Shown here in pieces: positions 10,373 through 19,468 of a stretch of DNA of 64,000 nucleotides. The stretch spans positions 1-64,000 of the forward strand of contig JALUXV010000226.1 in assembly GCA_027013165.1 (NCBI GenBank). The letters run 5' to 3'. The translations under genes were made by a program, and so were the position numbers. Position 1 is the first letter of the stretch. Each line of letters starts with the position of its first letter. The notes beneath the pieces were generated by a model. That model saw nothing but the letters and a program-made list of their open reading frames with translations, was not told where the DNA came from and did no database searches. Source of the DNA: Alteromonadaceae bacterium (GTDB taxonomy: Bacteria; Pseudomonadota; Gammaproteobacteria; Enterobacterales; Alteromonadaceae).

Positions 10373-11284
10373 ATGATTAGACAACGTACAATAAAGCGCC
10401 CAGTCCAAGAAACTGGAATAGGGCTTCACAAAGGTGAGAAGGTCACTATGACTCTCCGACCTGCGCCTGCTAACACTGGAATTGTGTTTAGGCGTGTTGA
10501 TCTTCAACCCTATGTTGATATTCCTTCCCGTGCTGATGCGGTAGGGAACACTATGCTTTGTACCTGTTTAAATAATGACGACGGCGTAACTATTCAAACT
10601 GTGGAGCATTTAGCTTCGGCGCTAGCAGGTTTAGGTATCGATAATATTATTGTCGAGGTGGATAGTAATGAATTACCTATCATGGACGGCAGTGCTAGCC
10701 CGTTTGTATTTTTACTTCAGTCTGCGGGCATCGAAGAGCTAAACGCACACAAGCAGTTTATCCGCATTAAAAAGCCACTGCGTGTTGAAGAAGAAGATAA
10801 GTGGGCAGAACTTGTACCACACGATGGTTTTCGCGTTGATTTTCAAATCGACTTTGATCATCCAGTAATTAGTCAAACTCGCCAACACATGGTGATGGAT
10901 TTTGACTCTTGTTCTTATGTAGATGAAGTTAGCCGTGCACGTACCTTTGGTTTTATGCGTGACTTAGAGTACATGAACGCGAACAATTTAGCCTTGGGCG
11001 GCAGCATGGAAAATGCCGTTGCGCTAGACGACTTCCGAGTACTAAACCCTGAAGGTTTGCGTTACGACGATGAATTTTTGAAACACAAAATTCTCGATGC
11101 TATTGGCGACCTTTATTTAGGTGGTCATAGTATTATTGGCGAGCTTAGGGCTTACAAGACTGGCCATGGACTGAATAACAAGTTATTAAACGCTTTGTTA
11201 GCTCAGGTAGATTGTTGGGAATTTGTCACCTTTGATTCCCAGGAAGCTGCACCAATTAGGTACCTTCAGCCAGCGCTTGCGTAA
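10373..11284 (+). CDS. lpxC: LpxC, UDP-3-O-acyl-N-acetylglucosamine deacetylase
   Basis: Zinc amidase catalysing the committed step of lipid A synthesis. The 303-residue protein has the zinc ligands H79 (EHLASALAG), H238 and D242 ([10 protein letters not shown]) plus the catalytic D246 and H265, at the same residue numbers as in E. coli LpxC (305 residues). It starts [19 protein letters not shown], typical of the family. It follows ftsZ as in other gammaproteobacteria but has its own consensus promoter and is followed by a strong terminator, so it can be a single-gene transcript. No recognisable C-terminal FtsH degradation tag was assessed. Confidence 0.98.
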   Translation: MIRQRTIKRPVQETGIGLHKGEKVTMTLRPAPANTGIVFRRVDLQPYVDIPSRADAVGNTMLCTCLNNDDGVTIQTVEHLASALAGLGIDNIIVEVDSNELPIMDGSASPFVFLLQSAGIEELNAHKQFIRIKKPLRVEEEDKWAELVPHDGFRVDFQIDFDHPVISQTRQHMVMDFDSCSYVDEVSRARTFGFMRDLEYMNANNLALGGSMENAVALDDFRVLNPEGLRYDDEFLKHKILDAIGDLYLGGHSIIGELRAYKTGHGLNNKLLNALLAQVDCWEFVTFDSQEAAPIRYLQPALA

Positions 11285-11301
11285 AATAAATCAAATATAA
11301 G

Positions 11302-11325
11302 GCCGCCTATTGGGCGGCTTTTTTA
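11302..11325 (+). terminator. Rho-independent terminator of lpxC
   Basis: GCCGCC (11302-11307) pairs with GGCGGC (11313-11318) around a 5-base loop and is followed directly by a run of six T. It lies 17 bases after the lpxC stop. Confidence 0.9.
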
Positions 11326-11485
11326 CGGGTAGATTTTATACCTGTTGTTGTTTAAAGTATAAAACCATAATTAAAGCGGGCATTTAATTGCTTGCAGATA
11401 GATGAAAGTAAGCGCAATCGTTGCTAATTGTGAAGAGCAACGAACACGGTTACACTATGCACAATAATAATAATGTATCTGTAGT

Positions 11486-12364
11486 ATGAAACTAACAATA
11501 ACACTATCAGGCGGAGCAAAGCGTTACAGGCGCAGTATCAGTGTACGAACACTGGTAAGCGTTACTGTGTTGTCTTCGCTGTTTATGTTGGTGTCGAGCC
11601 GTTCTACAGAATCTATGTCAGAGGATGTTGCGCGTATAAGATTAGCGCAATCAGACCTAGAAAGAACACAGTCAGACGTAAGTGCGCTCGAGCGTAATAC
11701 GGCTGATAAACTCAATGCATTGCTAACACACGTCGCGTCATTGTCGGCAAAGGTGTCTTTGTTAGATGAACAGAGTAAGCAAATAGCAGAAGAATTAGGA
11801 ATGGATGCGGCTGACCTGGACGCGTTCGTTCCAAGATCGATTCCCGATGATCTAGAACAAGACCCTATACTTAACGAGATATCTTTGCTTCAGCAATCCC
11901 TCGATGTTAAGTCTCAACAACTTTCTATGCTTGAAAGTTTGGTCAAAGGTCACCATATCCACGAACAGAGTCAGTTATCTGGTCGTCCGATAGCGTCGGG
12001 ATGGTTGTCGTCTTATTATGGTATGCGAGCTGACCCTTTTTCAGGGAAGCCAGCTATGCATAAAGGGTTAGATTTTGCTGGAAAGGCCGGTGATGACGTT
12101 ATTGCTACCGCTTCAGGTATTGTTACTTGGGCGGGTGATAGATACGGTTACGGTTATCTAGTAGAAATTGACCATGGTGATGGTTTTGTTACTCGATACG
12201 GGCACAACGACGAATTGTCGGTGTCTGTTGGTGATGTGGTTGTCAAAGGGCAGCCAATTGCAACTATGGGGAACACGGGACGCTCTACCGGAGCTCACGT
12301 ACATTACGAAGTCATAAAAGACGGTGAACAAGTCGATCCTCTACCTTATGTTTATGGAAGGTAA
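11486..12364 (+). CDS. Membrane-anchored LytM/M23-family peptidase or divisome activator
   Basis: The 292-residue protein has a short basic N-terminus, one membrane helix (about 22-38), a Glu/Gln/Ser-rich region likely to form a coiled coil (about 45-155), and a C-terminal LytM domain. The zinc ligands of M23 peptidases are all present: H192 and D196 (HKGLD), H240, and the HVH motif at 271-273, so it should be an active peptidoglycan endopeptidase rather than a degenerate EnvC/NlpD-type activator. It sits between lpxC and secA, where enterobacteria encode SecM; an M23 gene at this site is common in other gammaproteobacteria. A link with cell division or envelope growth is inferred from the neighbours. 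Confidence 0.88.
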   Translation: MKLTITLSGGAKRYRRSISVRTLVSVTVLSSLFMLVSSRSTESMSEDVARIRLAQSDLERTQSDVSALERNTADKLNALLTHVASLSAKVSLLDEQSKQIAEELGMDAADLDAFVPRSIPDDLEQDPILNEISLLQQSLDVKSQQLSMLESLVKGHHIHEQSQLSGRPIASGWLSSYYGMRADPFSGKPAMHKGLDFAGKAGDDVIATASGIVTWAGDRYGYGYLVEIDHGDGFVTRYGHNDELSVSVGDVVVKGQPIATMGNTGRSTGAHVHYEVIKDGEQVDPLPYVYGR

Positions 12365-12383
12365 CTAAGGTAGCAGCCAGGTA

Positions 12384-12434
12384 GTAAGCCTTGCGCTTAC
12401 GTTCTCAATTCGCATAGCCACACTTTGGTGTGGC
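12384..12434 (+). promoter_or_regulatory. Two hairpins in the secA leader
   Basis: GTAAGC (12384-12389) can pair with GCTTAC (12395-12400), and GCCACAC (12417-12423) with GTGTGGC (12428-12434) around a TTTG loop; the second stem can extend by ATTCG/GAAT outside a four-base bulge. They lie in the 138-base gap before secA, which contains no secM-like gene. Whether they regulate secA is unknown. Confidence 0.5.
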
Positions 12435-12502
12435 GAATAACGTTAATCGTAGCTGTGCTCAATGTGAGTGGCATCTCGACAAGTAGTGGAAATAACAAGC
12501 TA

Positions 12503-15208
12503 ATGTTTGCAAGCATCCTGACAAAAGTATTCGGTAGCCGAAACGACCGTCTTCTAAAAAAATTACAAAAAAATGTAGATGCCATTAATGCATTGGAAGC
12601 CGAGTTCGAAAAGCTTTCAGACGAAGAGTTAAAAGGGAAAACTGCTGAGTTTAAGGCGCGTATTGAAAAGGGTGAAACCCTTGATGCAATACTTCACGAA
12701 GCTTTTGCTACGGTTCGAGAAGCCAGTAAGCGTGTTTACGGTATGCGTCATTTTGATGTGCAAATGCTCGGTGGACAAGTACTTCACCAAGGTAAGATTT
12801 CTGAGATGCGCACAGGTGAGGGCAAAACGTTAACGGCAACCCTTCCAACCTATTTACATGCGCTATCAGGTAAAGGTGTTCATGTTGTTACCGTGAACGA
12901 TTACCTCGCCCGTCGTGACGCCGAGTGGAGTAACCAGTTGTTTACCTTCTTGGGTATGCGAGTAGGTTGTAATATTCCAGGAATGTCGCCTGAGCAAAAA
13001 CGCGATGCGTACCAAGCTGATGTTACTTATGGTACGAATAACGAATTCGGCTTTGATTACCTTCGCGACAACATGGCGTTTAGCCCGCAAGACCGGGTGC
13101 AACGACCACTTAATTTTGCTGTAGTCGATGAAGTTGACTCAATTCTAATCGATGAAGCACGTACGCCACTGATTATTTCAGGTCAAGCAGAAGACAGTTC
13201 AGAGCTTTACCGTAAAATAAATACACTTATTCCCAAACTAGTGCAGCAAGAGGAAGAAGACGAAGAGGGCAAAGAGGGTGATGGTGACTTCACTATCGAT
13301 CTTAAATCGAAGCAAATTCACCTAACCGAGCGTGGTCAGATCCACGTTGAAGAAATTCTTCAAGAAGCGGGCATATTACCAGAAGGTGAGTCTTTGTTTG
13401 CTGCGGGTAATATCTCACTACTTCACCATATTAACGCGGCGCTTAAAGCGCATAAGCTTTTTGCTAAAGACGTAGACTACATCGTAAAAGAAGGTCAGAT
13501 TGTCATCGTTGATGAGCACACTGGACGTACGATGGAAGGCCGTCGCTGGTCTGAAGGCCTTCACCAAGCTGTTGAAGCGAAAGAAGGGGTACGAATTCAA
13601 AACGAAAACCAGACCCTTGCTTCGATTACGTTCCAGAACTACTTCCGCTTGTACACCACACTGTCTGGTATGACAGGTACCGCGGATACTGAAGCATTTG
13701 AATTTCAGCATATCTATGGTTTGGAAACTGTGGTTATTCCTACCAATAAACCAATGCAGCGCAAAGATAAGCCCGACCTTATTTATCTTACTGCGGAAGA
13801 AAAATACGAAGCCATTGTTGAAGATATCAAGGCTTGTGTTAAACGAGGTCAACCTACCTTGGTAGGTACTGTGTCCATCGAGAACTCAGAATTACTTTCT
13901 CGTGTGCTTAAAAAGAGCAAGATACCCCACAAGGTACTGAACGCTAAATTCCACGAGCAAGAAGCGGACATTGTTGCTCAAGCGGGTAAATCAGGTGCAG
14001 TTACTATCGCTACAAACATGGCGGGTCGTGGTACGGATATTGTGCTTGGCGGTAATATGCAGGCAGAGATTGATAAAATTGATAATCCTACTGAAGCCCA
14101 GCTTGCAAAAATTAAGGAAGAATGGAAAGCCCGTCACGACGCAGTTTTAGAAGCTGGTGGCTTACACATTATTGGTACTGAGCGCCATGAATCTCGTCGT
14201 ATCGATAATCAGTTGCGCGGTCGTTCTGGCCGTCAGGGTGACCCGGGTTCTAGCCGTTTCTACCTATCGCTAGACGACGCTCTTATGCGCATTTTTGCCT
14301 CTGAAAAAATGGGTAACATGATGAAGCGCTTGGGTATGGAACGTGGTGAAGCCATTGAGCACCCATGGGTTACTCGCGCTATCGAGAACGCTCAGCGTAA
14401 AGTGGAAGGCCGTAACTTTGATATTCGTAAGCAGCTTTTAGAATATGATGACGTTGCTAATGATCAGCGTAAGGTGATTTACGAACAGCGTAATGAGTTA
14501 CTCGACGAGGGGGATATTAGTGAAACTATCGCTGCTATCCGTGAAGATGTTGTTTCTGGTGTAATTGACGAATACATTCCGCCACAATCCTTAGAGGAAA
14601 TGTGGGATGTTAAAGGGTTAGAAGAACGTCTTAAAGCTGACTTCTCGGTAAATCTGCCACTACAAGAATGGCTGGATAACGACGATAAACTTTATGAAGA
14701 GAAGTTACGTGAACGTATCTTGGGTGATATTACTGCGGCCTATACTGAAAAAGAAGCCGTGGTTGGTGCACCTGTACTTCGCCAGTTTGAAAAAGCGGTA
14801 ATGTTGCAAAACCTCGACAGTCATTGGAAAGAGCACTTGGCGGCAATGGACCACCTGCGTCAAGGTATTCACTTACGTGGTTACGCGCAGAAAAACCCTA
14901 AGCAAGAGTATAAGCGTGAGTCGTTTGAGTTGTTCTCAGGCATGTTAGAAGCGCTGAAAGTGGAAGTTATAACTATTCTTGCCCGCGTAAAAGTAAAAGC
15001 GGAAGAAGATGTTGAAAAGGTTGAACAACAACGTCGTCAAGCTGACAACGGTCCAAAGAACTTCCAACACGAAAGTGCTTCAGCAGTGCCTGAAGGTGCC
15101 AAAAAGCCAAGCACAGCAGTGCGAGAAGGTCCTAAGGTTGGTCGCAATGATCCTTGCCCTTGTGGTTCGGGTAAAAAGTACAAGCAATGCTGCGGTAAAC
15201 TTAGCTAG
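12503..15208 (+). CDS. secA: SecA, preprotein translocase ATPase
   Basis: Motor ATPase that pushes unfolded preproteins through SecYEG. The 901-residue product has the same length as E. coli SecA. Motifs include Walker [10 protein letters not shown] (102-110), the DEAD-like [12 protein letters not shown], the second nucleotide fold with [11 protein letters not shown] and [20 protein letters not shown], and a C-terminal zinc-binding tail with C885, C887, C896 and C897 that contacts SecB and lipids. The start at 12503 gives the canonical [16 protein letters not shown]. The frame stays open 78 bases further upstream and would add a hydrophobic stretch ([10 protein letters not shown]) with only TTG or GTG starts; I regard it as untranslated or a chance reading. 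Confidence 0.98.
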   Translation: MFASILTKVFGSRNDRLLKKLQKNVDAINALEAEFEKLSDEELKGKTAEFKARIEKGETLDAILHEAFATVREASKRVYGMRHFDVQMLGGQVLHQGKISEMRTGEGKTLTATLPTYLHALSGKGVHVVTVNDYLARRDAEWSNQLFTFLGMRVGCNIPGMSPEQKRDAYQADVTYGTNNEFGFDYLRDNMAFSPQDRVQRPLNFAVVDEVDSILIDEARTPLIISGQAEDSSELYRKINTLIPKLVQQEEEDEEGKEGDGDFTIDLKSKQIHLTERGQIHVEEILQEAGILPEGESLFAAGNISLLHHINAALKAHKLFAKDVDYIVKEGQIVIVDEHTGRTMEGRRWSEGLHQAVEAKEGVRIQNENQTLASITFQNYFRLYTTLSGMTGTADTEAFEFQHIYGLETVVIPTNKPMQRKDKPDLIYLTAEEKYEAIVEDIKACVKRGQPTLVGTVSIENSELLSRVLKKSKIPHKVLNAKFHEQEADIVAQAGKSGAVTIATNMAGRGTDIVLGGNMQAEIDKIDNPTEAQLAKIKEEWKARHDAVLEAGGLHIIGTERHESRRIDNQLRGRSGRQGDPGSSRFYLSLDDALMRIFASEKMGNMMKRLGMERGEAIEHPWVTRAIENAQRKVEGRNFDIRKQLLEYDDVANDQRKVIYEQRNELLDEGDISETIAAIREDVVSGVIDEYIPPQSLEEMWDVKGLEERLKADFSVNLPLQEWLDNDDKLYEEKLRERILGDITAAYTEKEAVVGAPVLRQFEKAVMLQNLDSHWKEHLAAMDHLRQGIHLRGYAQKNPKQEYKRESFELFSGMLEALKVEVITILARVKVKAEEDVEKVEQQRRQADNGPKNFQHESASAVPEGAKKPSTAVREGPKVGRNDPCPCGSGKKYKQCCGKLS

Positions 15209-15594
15209 TGGCAATGGTTCATGTAGCAGTAGGCGTTATTCTTAGAGAAGGTAACGTCTACATTACTCGCCGAGCAAAAGATGCTCACCAAGGCGGTAAA
15301 TGGGAATTCCCCGGCGGTAAAGTGGAAACTGGGGAAACCGTTACCCAAGCGCTCGCTCGTGAACTAGCAGAAGAAGTGGGTATTGATGTGTCCAATAGCG
15401 AACCATTGATACTTATCGAACACGACTACAGCGACAAGTCAGTCAAGTTAGATGTTCACACAGTGACTGAATTCGGTGGCGAACCCTTCGGCAAAGAAGG
15501 CCAAGAAGGAACTTGGGCTCCCATAGCGGCCCTAAATGAATATACCTTTCCCAAAGCCAACGAAGTCATTATTCAAAAGCTACAAGAAAAGTAA
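15208..15594 (+). CDS. mutT: MutT, 8-oxo-dGTP diphosphatase
   Basis: Nudix hydrolase that removes mutagenic 8-oxo-dGTP. The 128-residue protein contains a full Nudix box at 36-58 (GGKVETGETV, then ARELAEEVG) and is the same size as E. coli MutT (129). It follows secA as in E. coli, with the GTG start overlapping the secA stop by one base (TAGTG); an ATG six bases later (15214) is the alternative. No terminator is evident immediately after the gene; the next recognisable structure is the palindromic element starting at 15602. Confidence 0.93.
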   Translation: MAMVHVAVGVILREGNVYITRRAKDAHQGGKWEFPGGKVETGETVTQALARELAEEVGIDVSNSEPLILIEHDYSDKSVKLDVHTVTEFGGEPFGKEGQEGTWAPIAALNEYTFPKANEVIIQKLQEK

Positions 15595-15601
15595 AATTAG
15601 A

Positions 15602-15785
15602 AATGCCAACTCTGGGAAGGTTAACGGGTAGTGCAAGCCTTTTGAGAGGGAACGGTGTACTTTTTATAGCACGCCAGTTCCATCCGTGGGGCTCAGCTTC
15701 GGCAAACTTGCCTCAGATGGCTATAAAAGTACGCCGCTCCCTCTCTAGAATGCCTTAAACAATGTTTGCTTAACTGACTAGCATT
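15602..15785 (+). repeat. Palindromic MITE-like element, copy A (184 bp)
   Basis: An imperfect inverted repeat with long arms: 15644-15670 (GAGAGGG...ACTTTTTATAGC) pairs with 15720-15745, and the ends carry AATGCC (15602) and TTAACTGACTAGCATT (15770-15785). The centre holds GGGGCTCAGCTTCGGCA followed by CTTGCCTCAG, a core shared with the copy at 24551 and, more loosely and inverted, at 43935. Size equals copy C (185 bp). No flanking duplication is seen here, so this copy is probably old. It contains no gene. Confidence 0.75.
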
Positions 15786-16380
15786 TCGCTTGAGCGTCCT
15801 CTTAGCGCTATACCAGCTGAAAATGCCACTAAATCTGTCCATTGAAAACCAACCCCAAGCACTAAACCGCCTAGCCTAGTATGACGAATATTATTAATCC
15901 AATTCGCCTGTCAGAGCTGAGAGGCTTCAATTGAGAACGAAACAGTAAGGCAACAATGGCGCATATCCAGTGGCTTTTGTGGGGCACAAAAAATCGTATC
16001 AACCAATATACAATTGATGTCCACAGCTAGTAGCCCACGTACATCGCAATGGAATGATAATACTCAAACACGCTAGAGCGAGTAAAAAGGCCAAGCAAAA
16101 CAGTGCCACGTGCTAACAAAGCATAGGTGATTCGGGAGCGATAAATCATGGAGTGTCTAACTCTATGTTATCCAGTTATTGGGCGTTTACACCAATGTGT
16201 TGGTTTATCCATTCGGCAAAATGAGGTAATTAATTTGTAGACCTTAACTCTAGTTATTATTCTTGTATCAAACACTATGAACTTAGCGTTATTGTTTATG
16301 CAGTGCAATTCACTCGCTCTATAATCAGTGTAATGTGTTATTTTTAATAATTCTATATAAAGCAATGGCTTACTATGGGT
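15786..16380. other. Gene-free accessory stretch
   Basis: About 600 bases between the palindromic element and the upstream region of the HTH gene. Only short open frames are present, none with a recognisable product or ribosome site. No tRNA, terminator or transposase fragment was recognised. The stretch is AT-rich near its right end (16230-16380), where the promoter of the next gene may begin. Confidence 0.5.
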
Positions 16381-16413
16381 TGACGTAACGTGACGTAATA
16401 CTGTCGTAGTATT
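16381..16413. promoter_or_regulatory. Operator-like repeats upstream of the HTH-DUF4019 gene
   Basis: TGACGTAA occurs twice in direct orientation with a 10-base period (16381-16388, 16391-16398), i.e. on the same face of the helix, followed by a perfect inverted repeat AATACT-GTCGT-AGTATT (16397-16413). The group ends 54 bases before the ATG of an HTH protein, so autoregulation is a reasonable guess. The repeats are seen; their function is inferred. Confidence 0.45.
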
Positions 16414-16467
16414 TAGACGTTTTGTTTAACACACTCCTCACCAAATTATTGAGATGAGGATAAGGCA

Positions 16468-17175
16468 ATGGAAATGAAAATTAACTCAGCGCTTATTGTT
16501 GAGTTGCGAAGCGCAAAAGCTTGGAGTCAGCAGCATCTAGCGGATGTAGCAGGGCTAAGTTTACGAACGGTCCAGCGTGTTGAAAATACCAGTAGTGCAT
16601 CGCATGACTCAGTAAAGGCGATTGCAATGGCATTTGATAAAGTGCCCGCAGATTTGGCAGTGCAGAGCGAGTCAGAGCAGTCAGATTCACCCGAACATCA
16701 AAGCTGGCCTAATCACAAATTTCGGACGATTGGAGCAGGGGTGTTGACCGTTATTGCATTAGTAGCGGCGGCCTATAGTTATGCGTATTTTGCCAAAGAC
16801 AATGCCTCAACCGAAACGGGCACCTACACTGTTTCGATAGATGCCGTTGAGCAAGCGGCTATTAGTTGGTTAGCGCTTATTGATGCTCAAGAGTATGACA
16901 TTAGCTGGGACCGCCTAGGTAAACTGGCTAAAGCGAGAGTGACTGAGCGTCAATGGTCTGAGGCACTAACCCAGAGCAAAAGTATTTTTGGAGAAGTGAA
17001 TTCACGAGAACTACGTGGCGTTGATACCTCTGGAGCAATGATCGGGTTACCTCAGGGCGAATACGCTACCCTTACCTTTTCTTCGTCTATGGAAAAAAGG
17101 CCGATAGCTACCGAAATTATCACTATGAGTAAAGAAAGTGGCCAGTGGGTGGTGATTGGATACTTTATTCAGTAA
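16468..17175 (+). CDS. Membrane-anchored XRE-type HTH protein with periplasmic DUF4019 domain
   Basis: The 235-residue protein has an N-terminal XRE/Cro-type helix-turn-helix (about 8-62, with WSQQHLADVAGLSLRTVQRVEN), an acidic linker, one hydrophobic segment (about 87-109) and a C-terminal region (about 121-234, beginning EQAAISWLALIDAQEYDISW) that I recognise as DUF4019. The topology puts the DNA-binding domain in the cytoplasm and DUF4019 in the periplasm, the layout of one-component membrane regulators such as ToxR/CadC, although the HTH class differs. The first ATG has a GAGG site 8 bases upstream; the second, at 16474, is possible. Flanking palindromic element and transposase stump mark an accessory insertion between mutT and yacG. 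The signal and targets are unknown. Confidence 0.85.
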   Translation: MEMKINSALIVELRSAKAWSQQHLADVAGLSLRTVQRVENTSSASHDSVKAIAMAFDKVPADLAVQSESEQSDSPEHQSWPNHKFRTIGAGVLTVIALVAAAYSYAYFAKDNASTETGTYTVSIDAVEQAAISWLALIDAQEYDISWDRLGKLAKARVTERQWSEALTQSKSIFGEVNSRELRGVDTSGAMIGLPQGEYATLTFSSSMEKRPIATEIITMSKESGQWVVIGYFIQ

Positions 17176-17342
17176 AGCTTGTTAATTCATTTAGGTTATC
17201 AAGCACCACATGAGGTAAAACTATAATGCGTTCGTTAGTCAGTGCCATGGGGCGAGCTAAGCAAGGTTATGCAAATCATACCTCGCGCAATTTCAACAGC
17301 AATAGTGCACAGCCAACAAAACTAAGCAGTGTGGCTAGACAA

Positions 17343-17430
17343 CCTGACGAAAGACCGAGAAAAACGTTAGGCTATGAAACACCAGCAAAGAAATTTAACT
17401 GATGTGTTGCGTCTATCGATTGAACTCAAG
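17343..17430 (+). pseudogene. IS30-family transposase remnant (3' end)
   Basis: Bases 17343-17402 read P-D-E-R-P-R-K-T-L-G-Y-E-T-P-A-K-K-F-N-stop. This is the highly typical C-terminus of IS30-family transposases (N-x-R-P-R-K-x-L-G-Y-x-T-P). The following GATGTGTTGCGTCTATCGAT and TTGAACTC resemble the right end of such elements (stop, then xTGTTGCxxxT...TTGAA). The rest of the transposase is gone: no upstream frame matches. The remnant lies tail-to-tail with the aspartoacylase-like gene and marks past insertion in this pocket. Confidence 0.75.
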
Positions 17431-17446
17431 ACCTATAACCGATACA

Positions 17447-18313
17447 TCAAATCTCGCATTTATCTGCTGTGGCGAATGCAATGTGTAGTTTGCTGTAGGC
17501 GGCTTCATTGATGAAGTGAGGGAAGGTAACCTCATTGCCCCACCATCCAATGGTTTCGCCATCGAAAGCCGTGAACACTGGGTCGCCAGGCAGTAGGGGG
17601 GCAAAATCATTGTCTTGTAAATCGCGGTGAACCATGGCTGTTCGCTCACCATTGTCATCAAGCGGAAACGAGACGGTTTCGCCTAATCTGAAAGCTTCAC
17701 ACGGCGTATCAACTAACGACTCGTTCTCGTTGTAATGGGTACAAAAGCTAAGAATGGCAATTGCCATTTTTTCTACGAGTTTGTATACATCTTCTCGCAT
17801 TACGCCTTGGGGTTGCGCACCCACTTCAATCATGACTCCTTTATTTCCCACGGTACAAAGGTAACCGTGTTCTTCAATGGGTTTCTCATCTTCTACTAGG
17901 ATAATTGCTTCAGGCATCACGTGCTTTACATAGCGGGCAAGCTGGGTATTGAAGTGGTCAGTTTCTAAGATAATAAGCGTAGCGCCCATGTTGCTTGTGG
18001 TGTTATGAATATCAACAACAAGATCTGTCTTTGACGAGCCTTTCGGACCAAATTCTATGTTGAAGTTAGCTGCACATTTAGCTTCTAGGGTGTCTTTTTG
18101 CTCTGCAAGGGCTTGATACGTAAATTGTCTATTGAGGTCTTCGTCAACAAAGCGAACGTTATCTTCTATCGCACGATGATTTGCTATTACTAAATCTAAA
18201 TTTAAAGCGGCTAAATGCTCAGGAACACCATGGCGTTTCCAATGGTTAATCAATTGAATACCGCTGGTTTCGTTTCCATGAGTACCACCAACCAAAACTA
18301 CCTTTCCTAACAT
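17447..18313 (-). CDS. Aspartoacylase-like zinc amidohydrolase (AstE/AspA family)
   Basis: The 288-residue protein belongs to the M14-like AstE/AspA family, which removes acyl groups from N-acyl amino acids. Zinc-site motifs are present: VVLVGGTHGNETSG with H12 and E15 near the N-terminus, DLVVDIHNTTSN with the third ligand His, and GVMIEVGAQPQG with the catalytic glutamate. The C-terminal part carries the small beta domain (RTAMVHRDLQDNDFAPLLPGDPVF). Length and motifs match vertebrate-type aspartoacylase and aminoacylase-3 homologues better than AstE (about 320). The true substrate (N-acetylaspartate or N-acyl aromatic residues) cannot be read from sequence. It precedes the convergent IS30 stump. 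Confidence 0.85.
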   Translation of the reverse strand: MLGKVVLVGGTHGNETSGIQLINHWKRHGVPEHLAALNLDLVIANHRAIEDNVRFVDEDLNRQFTYQALAEQKDTLEAKCAANFNIEFGPKGSSKTDLVVDIHNTTSNMGATLIILETDHFNTQLARYVKHVMPEAIILVEDEKPIEEHGYLCTVGNKGVMIEVGAQPQGVMREDVYKLVEKMAIAILSFCTHYNENESLVDTPCEAFRLGETVSFPLDDNGERTAMVHRDLQDNDFAPLLPGDPVFTAFDGETIGWWGNEVTFPHFINEAAYSKLHIAFATADKCEI

Positions 18314-18327
18314 TACGGTTCCTTACA

Positions 18328-18555
18328 CTAGTGAGAAAAAAATTGGTCGCCTTGTTTGGCGAGCATGGCTTCTATTTCTTCAACGTCAATAGCATCAGGT
18401 GAAGCTGCTTCTTCGGGTTTTGAAGCAATTTTATGTTCTTCTGATGCCCAGTCACCTAAGTCGATGAGTTGGCATTTCTTAGAGCAGAAGGGACGGAATG
18501 GACTTTCTTCTGACCACTCAACAGAGGCAGAGCAAGTGGGGCAATCTACTTTCAT
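18328..18555 (-). CDS. yacG: YacG, zinc-binding DNA gyrase inhibitor
   Basis: Small zinc protein that binds GyrB. The 75-residue product has the four zinc cysteines in the family pattern, CPTC near the N-terminus and CSKKC about 20 residues later (in [16 protein letters not shown]), followed by an acidic tail. I chose the ATG at 18555 (MKVDCPTC) because family members begin directly before the CPxC motif; a GTG five codons upstream is open but unsupported. It keeps the coaE-zapD-yacG order known from E. coli. Confidence 0.93.
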   Translation of the reverse strand: MKVDCPTCSASVEWSEESPFRPFCSKKCQLIDLGDWASEEHKIASKPEEAASPDAIDVEEIEAMLAKQGDQFFSH

Positions 18556-18590
18556 ACATTGGGCGAACACAAATTTAGGATGTAAGGAGT

Positions 18591-19343
18591 TTAACAGGCT
18601 GCCAGGCTAAACTGAACATCTGAGTTAACGGAACTCGATTGGTTTTCTTCTGAGTCAAACCACATAAATCGCAACGCGTAACGGTATTTGTTACCACTGA
18701 GTGTAGGGTAGTAGCCTTCGTCAACACTGCACTTGATACGTATTAGCTCTTTTTTGTCGTCGGCCGTGCCTTGAAAAAAGCCATTGGCGGCTAGGGTTGG
18801 AGTGAATTGTCCCCGCTCACGTATAAATGACAAACTGACATCAATTGCATCATTAAGCAAAGAGAGATCTGACAACCAACGAGAAATATCTTGCTGTTTT
18901 TGTGCATCGGGCTGTTGAAGCCAAAAATGTAGGTTGGGTAAATCAAAACTACAGGCTCCACCCGGAATAGCAAAACGTTGGCGAATCGAGGAAAGTAATT
19001 TATCTTCTTTTAAATTATTACAAAACTTGCGATCTGCTCTTAATCGCTCGCGTAAAGAAAGTACAGTTTTTAACGCATTTTCTAACGCACTGCTGTCTAT
19101 TTTAGGGTGTTGTGACCAATAAACTAGGTTCTTTTCATGGGCTTCTAAATCTTTACCTATGTCGGTGCGAAGATCGAGTCGCTCAATAAGATCTAATAAA
19201 TCAAATAGCTGTGAAAAAAAGACCAGTAACAACTGATTACTTTGCGGGTTAGATGTGCTTTTTAATTGGCCAAGCAGCTGCTCGACGCGCAAGTAGTTAC
19301 GCATCTTCTCCTTTAACGGAAATTCAAACACCGCTTCGCTCAT
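18591..19343 (-). CDS. zapD: ZapD, FtsZ-ring-associated protein
   Basis: Cytoplasmic protein that cross-links FtsZ filaments by binding the FtsZ C-terminal peptide. The 250-residue product starts [24 protein letters not shown], has a mostly helical N-terminal half and the characteristic [14 protein letters not shown] and WLSDL...[14 protein letters not shown] segments. The start at 19343 has AGGG six bases upstream; the frame is open eight codons further to a GTG without support. The FtsZ tail it binds is conserved at the end of ftsZ in this window. Confidence 0.93.
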   Translation of the reverse strand: MSEAVFEFPLKEKMRNYLRVEQLLGQLKSTSNPQSNQLLLVFFSQLFDLLDLIERLDLRTDIGKDLEAHEKNLVYWSQHPKIDSSALENALKTVLSLRERLRADRKFCNNLKEDKLLSSIRQRFAIPGGACSFDLPNLHFWLQQPDAQKQQDISRWLSDLSLLNDAIDVSLSFIRERGQFTPTLAANGFFQGTADDKKELIRIKCSVDEGYYPTLSGNKYRYALRFMWFDSEENQSSSVNSDVQFSLAAC

Positions 19344-19468
19344 GGATACCCTTTTAAACACAGTCACTTAGATTTAAAGACTAAAGCAAGAATAAGGTGA
19401 TGCCAAGTTGGAATTCAAAAGAACTTTAGTTTTGATATCAACTGAGTAAAAAAGTTGCAAAAATACTC

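Noticed and set aside
12425-12502. N-terminal extension of SecA
   Set aside because: SecA orthologues begin at the [10 protein letters not shown]-type sequence and the upstream part has only TTG/GTG starts; kept only as a low-level observation.
16140-16220. Possible integron attC-like site (GTCTAAC near 16156)
   Set aside because: Matches one half of the RYYYAAC core, but no properly spaced GTTRRRY partner with inverted-repeat arms could be found.
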